Source of the DNA: Bacillota bacterium
GTDB lineage: Bacteria; Bacillota; Bacilli; Tumebacillales; Effusibacillaceae
Direction: 5' to 3'
DNA: 5,562 nt
Assembly (NCBI GenBank): GCA_020059765.1
Contig: JAGVBM010000072.1
Coordinates: 1-5,562, forward strand
The translations under genes and the position numbers were made by a program. Below the pieces are notes generated by a model, which worked only from the letters and a program-made list of their open reading frames with translations, had not been told where the DNA came from and ran no database searches. How positions within the stretch are numbered: position 1 is the stretch's first letter; every line of letters begins with the position of its first letter. This document shows positions 4,245 to 5,562 of this stretch, piece by piece.

Positions 4245-4655
4245 TTATGCAAAATAGGCCGCAATTTCAGCAAGCACTTTTTTTCCCGAATCTTCCTCCG
4301 CCTGCTGCTGACAACTCTCGATAAATGCATCAAACGAGTCCTCGGGAATCTCGATCCTCGTCGCCAGATTCACGTCTTCCGGATCACTCCCGTACCGGAT
4401 CTCCAACGCTTCCGGTTCCCGTGTCAGTTCATCCCATGCATCTTTCCGAAATGCGATGTCGAATCCTTTGCCTTCATGACGCACCCCCATCACCAACAAA
4501 GACCCTTGCGTGTCCCTCCCGGCTGCAAAGCGGATGGACAAGCCTTTAAATCCTTCGCTGAGATTAATCCATTTGTTGATGAAGAGACCCGCTTCCGGTA
4601 TATGCACGACCAATCGTTGTTCCGTATGCCGAATTGATTTCGGATAATAAAGCAT
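4245..4655 (-). CDS. Unrecognised soluble 136-residue protein
   Basis: I do not recognise this protein. It has no signal peptide or membrane segment. The first two thirds alternate short hydrophobic and charged stretches, as in a beta-rich fold (RLVVHIP 14-20, GLSIRFAAG 38-46, GSLLVMGVRH 51-60, GFDIAFR 64-70, ALEIRYG 83-89). The C-terminal part (about 104-134) is acidic and helical with one cysteine (C115). The ATG at 4655 follows GCGGGGGGA at 7 bases' spacing, an unusual G-only site but the best in the region. A perfect sigma-A -10 lies about 80 bases upstream. It converges on the membrane protein gene with 2 bp between the stops and no terminator, so the two 3' ends probably overlap as transcripts. 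Confidence 0.75.
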   Translation of the reverse strand: MLYYPKSIRHTEQRLVVHIPEAGLFINKWINLSEGFKGLSIRFAAGRDTQGSLLVMGVRHEGKGFDIAFRKDAWDELTREPEALEIRYGSDPEDVNLATRIEIPEDSFDAFIESCQQQAEEDSGKKVLAEIAAYFA

Positions 4656-4736
4656 ACTGCATCCCCCCGCATATTTGATTTTCTTCCTGCCCTGCCGCCA
4701 TGCCTATCCGCATCCGGCGTTCTCGCTGCTTCCGTT

Positions 4737-4765
4737 ATTATAGAATACCCCAGGACAAACTGCTA
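4737..4765 (-). promoter_or_regulatory. Sigma-A-like promoter for the 4245-4655 gene
   Basis: On the minus strand a perfect TATAAT (4742-4737) lies 17 bases from a weak -35 (TAGCAG, 4765-4760). The start would be near 4730, leaving a leader of about 75 bases. It overlaps the opposite promoter almost completely. Confidence 0.4.
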
Positions 4766-4769
4766 TAAT
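4741..4769 (+). promoter_or_regulatory. Extended -10 sigma-A promoter for the yqkE-like operon
   Basis: TGCTATAAT (4761-4769) is a perfect -10 with the TGN extension, 17 bases after a weak -35 (TAGAAT, 4741-4746). The start would be near 4776, with AGGGGTGA in the leader before the ATG at 4802. Confidence 0.6.
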
Positions 4770-4801
4770 TAGAAACAACATATCCTTCAGGGGTGACCGG
4801 T

Positions 4802-5092
4802 ATGGCAAAGCGCAAACAATCAATGCCCGGACGACAGTCGGCCGGTTCGACAACCCGGACTGAATCGAAAAGGTTTGCAGAAAAACCAGCGACCTTAAGA
4901 GATCTGTTAGACGCCGATATCCTGCAAAAGCTGCAGGCGCAAGCCGATCAATTGAAGGCGGAAGAAGCGCGGCGAGAGGAAGAAAAACTCCGGCAATTGG
5001 AAGAGGCGCGGAAGGCGGAACAAAAACGCTTGGAGAATAATTTTGAACATCTGCTTAAGAACAGCAAGTTGGATTGGCGCCAGTACAAATAA
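4802..5092 (+). CDS. YqkE-like DUF3886 family protein
   Basis: This is a 96-residue, highly charged protein. After a basic, disordered lead (MAKRKQSMPGRQ, 1-12) comes TLRDLLDADILQKLQAQADQ (31-50), a long coiled-coil-like helix rich in Glu, Arg and Lys (about 42-80), and the end FEHLLKNSKLDWRQYK (81-96). The TL-DLL start of the helix, the K-A-E-Q-K-R-L-x-N core and the FEHLL-NS-DW ending are what I know from Bacillus YqkE (DUF3886). The function of that family is unknown. ATG 4802 is chosen over an in-frame GTG at 4793 because AGGGGTGA ends 5 bases before it. There is no terminator before the HIT gene 36 bp downstream, so the two are probably one operon. Confidence 0.82.
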   Translation: MAKRKQSMPGRQSAGSTTRTESKRFAEKPATLRDLLDADILQKLQAQADQLKAEEARREEEKLRQLEEARKAEQKRLENNFEHLLKNSKLDWRQYK

Positions 5093-5128
5093 TAAAGAAA
5101 ACCAATTTTACATAAGGAAGTGATTGAA

Positions 5129-5467
5129 ATGGATTGTATTTTTTGCAAAATCATTGCCGGGGAAATTCCATCCCAAAAGGTCTATGAGGACGATCGGGTA
5201 TTAGCGTTCCATGACATCAATCCGATTGCTCCCGTCCACATACTGGTCGTTCCGAAGAGGCACATTCCTTCCCTGCTTGCCATTCAGTCGGACGATCAAG
5301 AGCTGGTCGGCGAGTTGCATCTCGCCCTGCAGCATGTGGCGAAAGAAATGGGAGTGGCCGACTCGGGATTCCGCGTCATTACCAATACGGGCACGCACGG
5401 TCAACAGACGGTCCATCATCTGCACTATCACCTGATCGGCGGCCGCCAATTGGAATGGAAAGCGTAA
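5129..5467 (+). CDS. HIT-family (HINT-type) nucleotide hydrolase
   Basis: This 112-residue protein, of normal family length, is a clear histidine-triad protein. The start MDCIFCKIIAGEIPSQKVYE carries the CxxC pair (C3, C6) of the zinc-binding HINT type. HILVVPKRHI (37-46) follows, and the triad sits in GQQTVHHLHYHLIGG (91-105) as H97-L-H99-Y-H101, with H99 the expected nucleophile. HINT enzymes hydrolyse purine nucleoside phosphoramidates and related AMP or GMP conjugates in the cytosol; the physiological substrate here is not knowable. The ATG at 5129 has AAGGAAG 8 bases upstream, better than an in-frame GTG at 5120. It lies 36 bp after the yqkE-like gene and 44 bp before the next plus-strand gene, with no terminator between. 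Confidence 0.95.
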   Translation: MDCIFCKIIAGEIPSQKVYEDDRVLAFHDINPIAPVHILVVPKRHIPSLLAIQSDDQELVGELHLALQHVAKEMGVADSGFRVITNTGTHGQQTVHHLHYHLIGGRQLEWKA

Positions 5468-5511
5468 CTGCCTGTAACCAACCACCTGATTCAAGATTTG
5501 GAGGAAACACG

Positions 5512-5562
5512 ATGGTCTCAGGGAAACTGTTAAGTGAAATGACGCCGGAAGAGCTGCAAGCG
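5512..5562 (+). CDS. Start of an unidentified gene, cut by the window edge
   Basis: Only 17 codons are visible (MVSGKLLSEMTPEELQA). The ATG follows TTTGGAGG with 7 bases of spacing, a strong site, and is in the same run as yqkE-like and HIT genes. The S-x-M-T-x-E-E-L stretch resembles the start of the YfhH/DUF1811 family, but so short a piece does not settle it. Confidence 0.55.
   Translation, partial: MVSGKLLSEMTPEELQA

Noticed and set aside
3900..4637. A 245-codon plus-strand open frame spanning two genes
   Set aside because: It crosses the convergent stops of two better-supported genes in other frames and shows low-complexity, His/Pro/Arg-rich composition typical of a shadow frame.

Overview
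The window looks like chromosome from an endospore-forming Bacillota (class Bacilli, with roughly balanced GC). The evidence is a gerP spore-coat/germination cluster, two small YjcZ-like sporulation membrane peptides, promoter-like sequences matching the late mother-cell sigma factor, strong AGGAGG-type ribosome binding sites, and Bacillus-type housekeeping genes (YqkE-like DUF3886 and a HIT protein). The genus cannot be fixed from the sequence alone; Alicyclobacillaceae-like relatives are a guess.

Positions 1-2420 form a sporulation block. At the left edge is the 5' end of a DUF421/YetF-family membrane protein on the minus strand, behind a sigma-G-like promoter. Next is an unrecognised 77-residue plus-strand protein with four symmetrically placed cysteines. 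A strong hairpin terminator then separates it from a gerP cluster split into two divergent arms. The minus arm is a GerPA/GerPF-family gene followed by gerPB. The plus arm is a second GerPA/GerPF-family gene, a short GerPE-like gene and a GerPD-like gene. No gerPC-like gene is present. The 117-bp divergent region contains two face-to-face sigma-K-like promoters that appear to share one palindromic GGTACC as their -35 element, with two near-consensus GerE boxes lying over it. After a terminator come two tandem paralogous small hydrophobic genes of YjcZ type, behind another sigma-K-like promoter.

Positions 2440-4655 hold three genes outside the sporulation group. These are selU/mnmH (tRNA 2-selenouridine synthase, minus strand) with a sigma-A-like promoter, a multi-pass membrane protein with a polar disordered tail (plus strand), and an unrecognised 136-residue soluble protein (minus strand). 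The last two converge with only 2 bp between their stop codons.

Positions 4656-5562 hold overlapping divergent sigma-A-like promoters. They drive the unknown minus-strand gene and a plus-strand run of yqkE-like gene, HIT-family hydrolase gene and the start of a further gene cut by the window edge.

The clearest biological story is the gerP region. GerP proteins are known to help nutrient germinants pass the spore coat, and gerP in B. subtilis is transcribed by sigma-K RNA polymerase and repressed by GerE. The control sites read here fit that, but in a compact divergent layout and with a reduced gene set.
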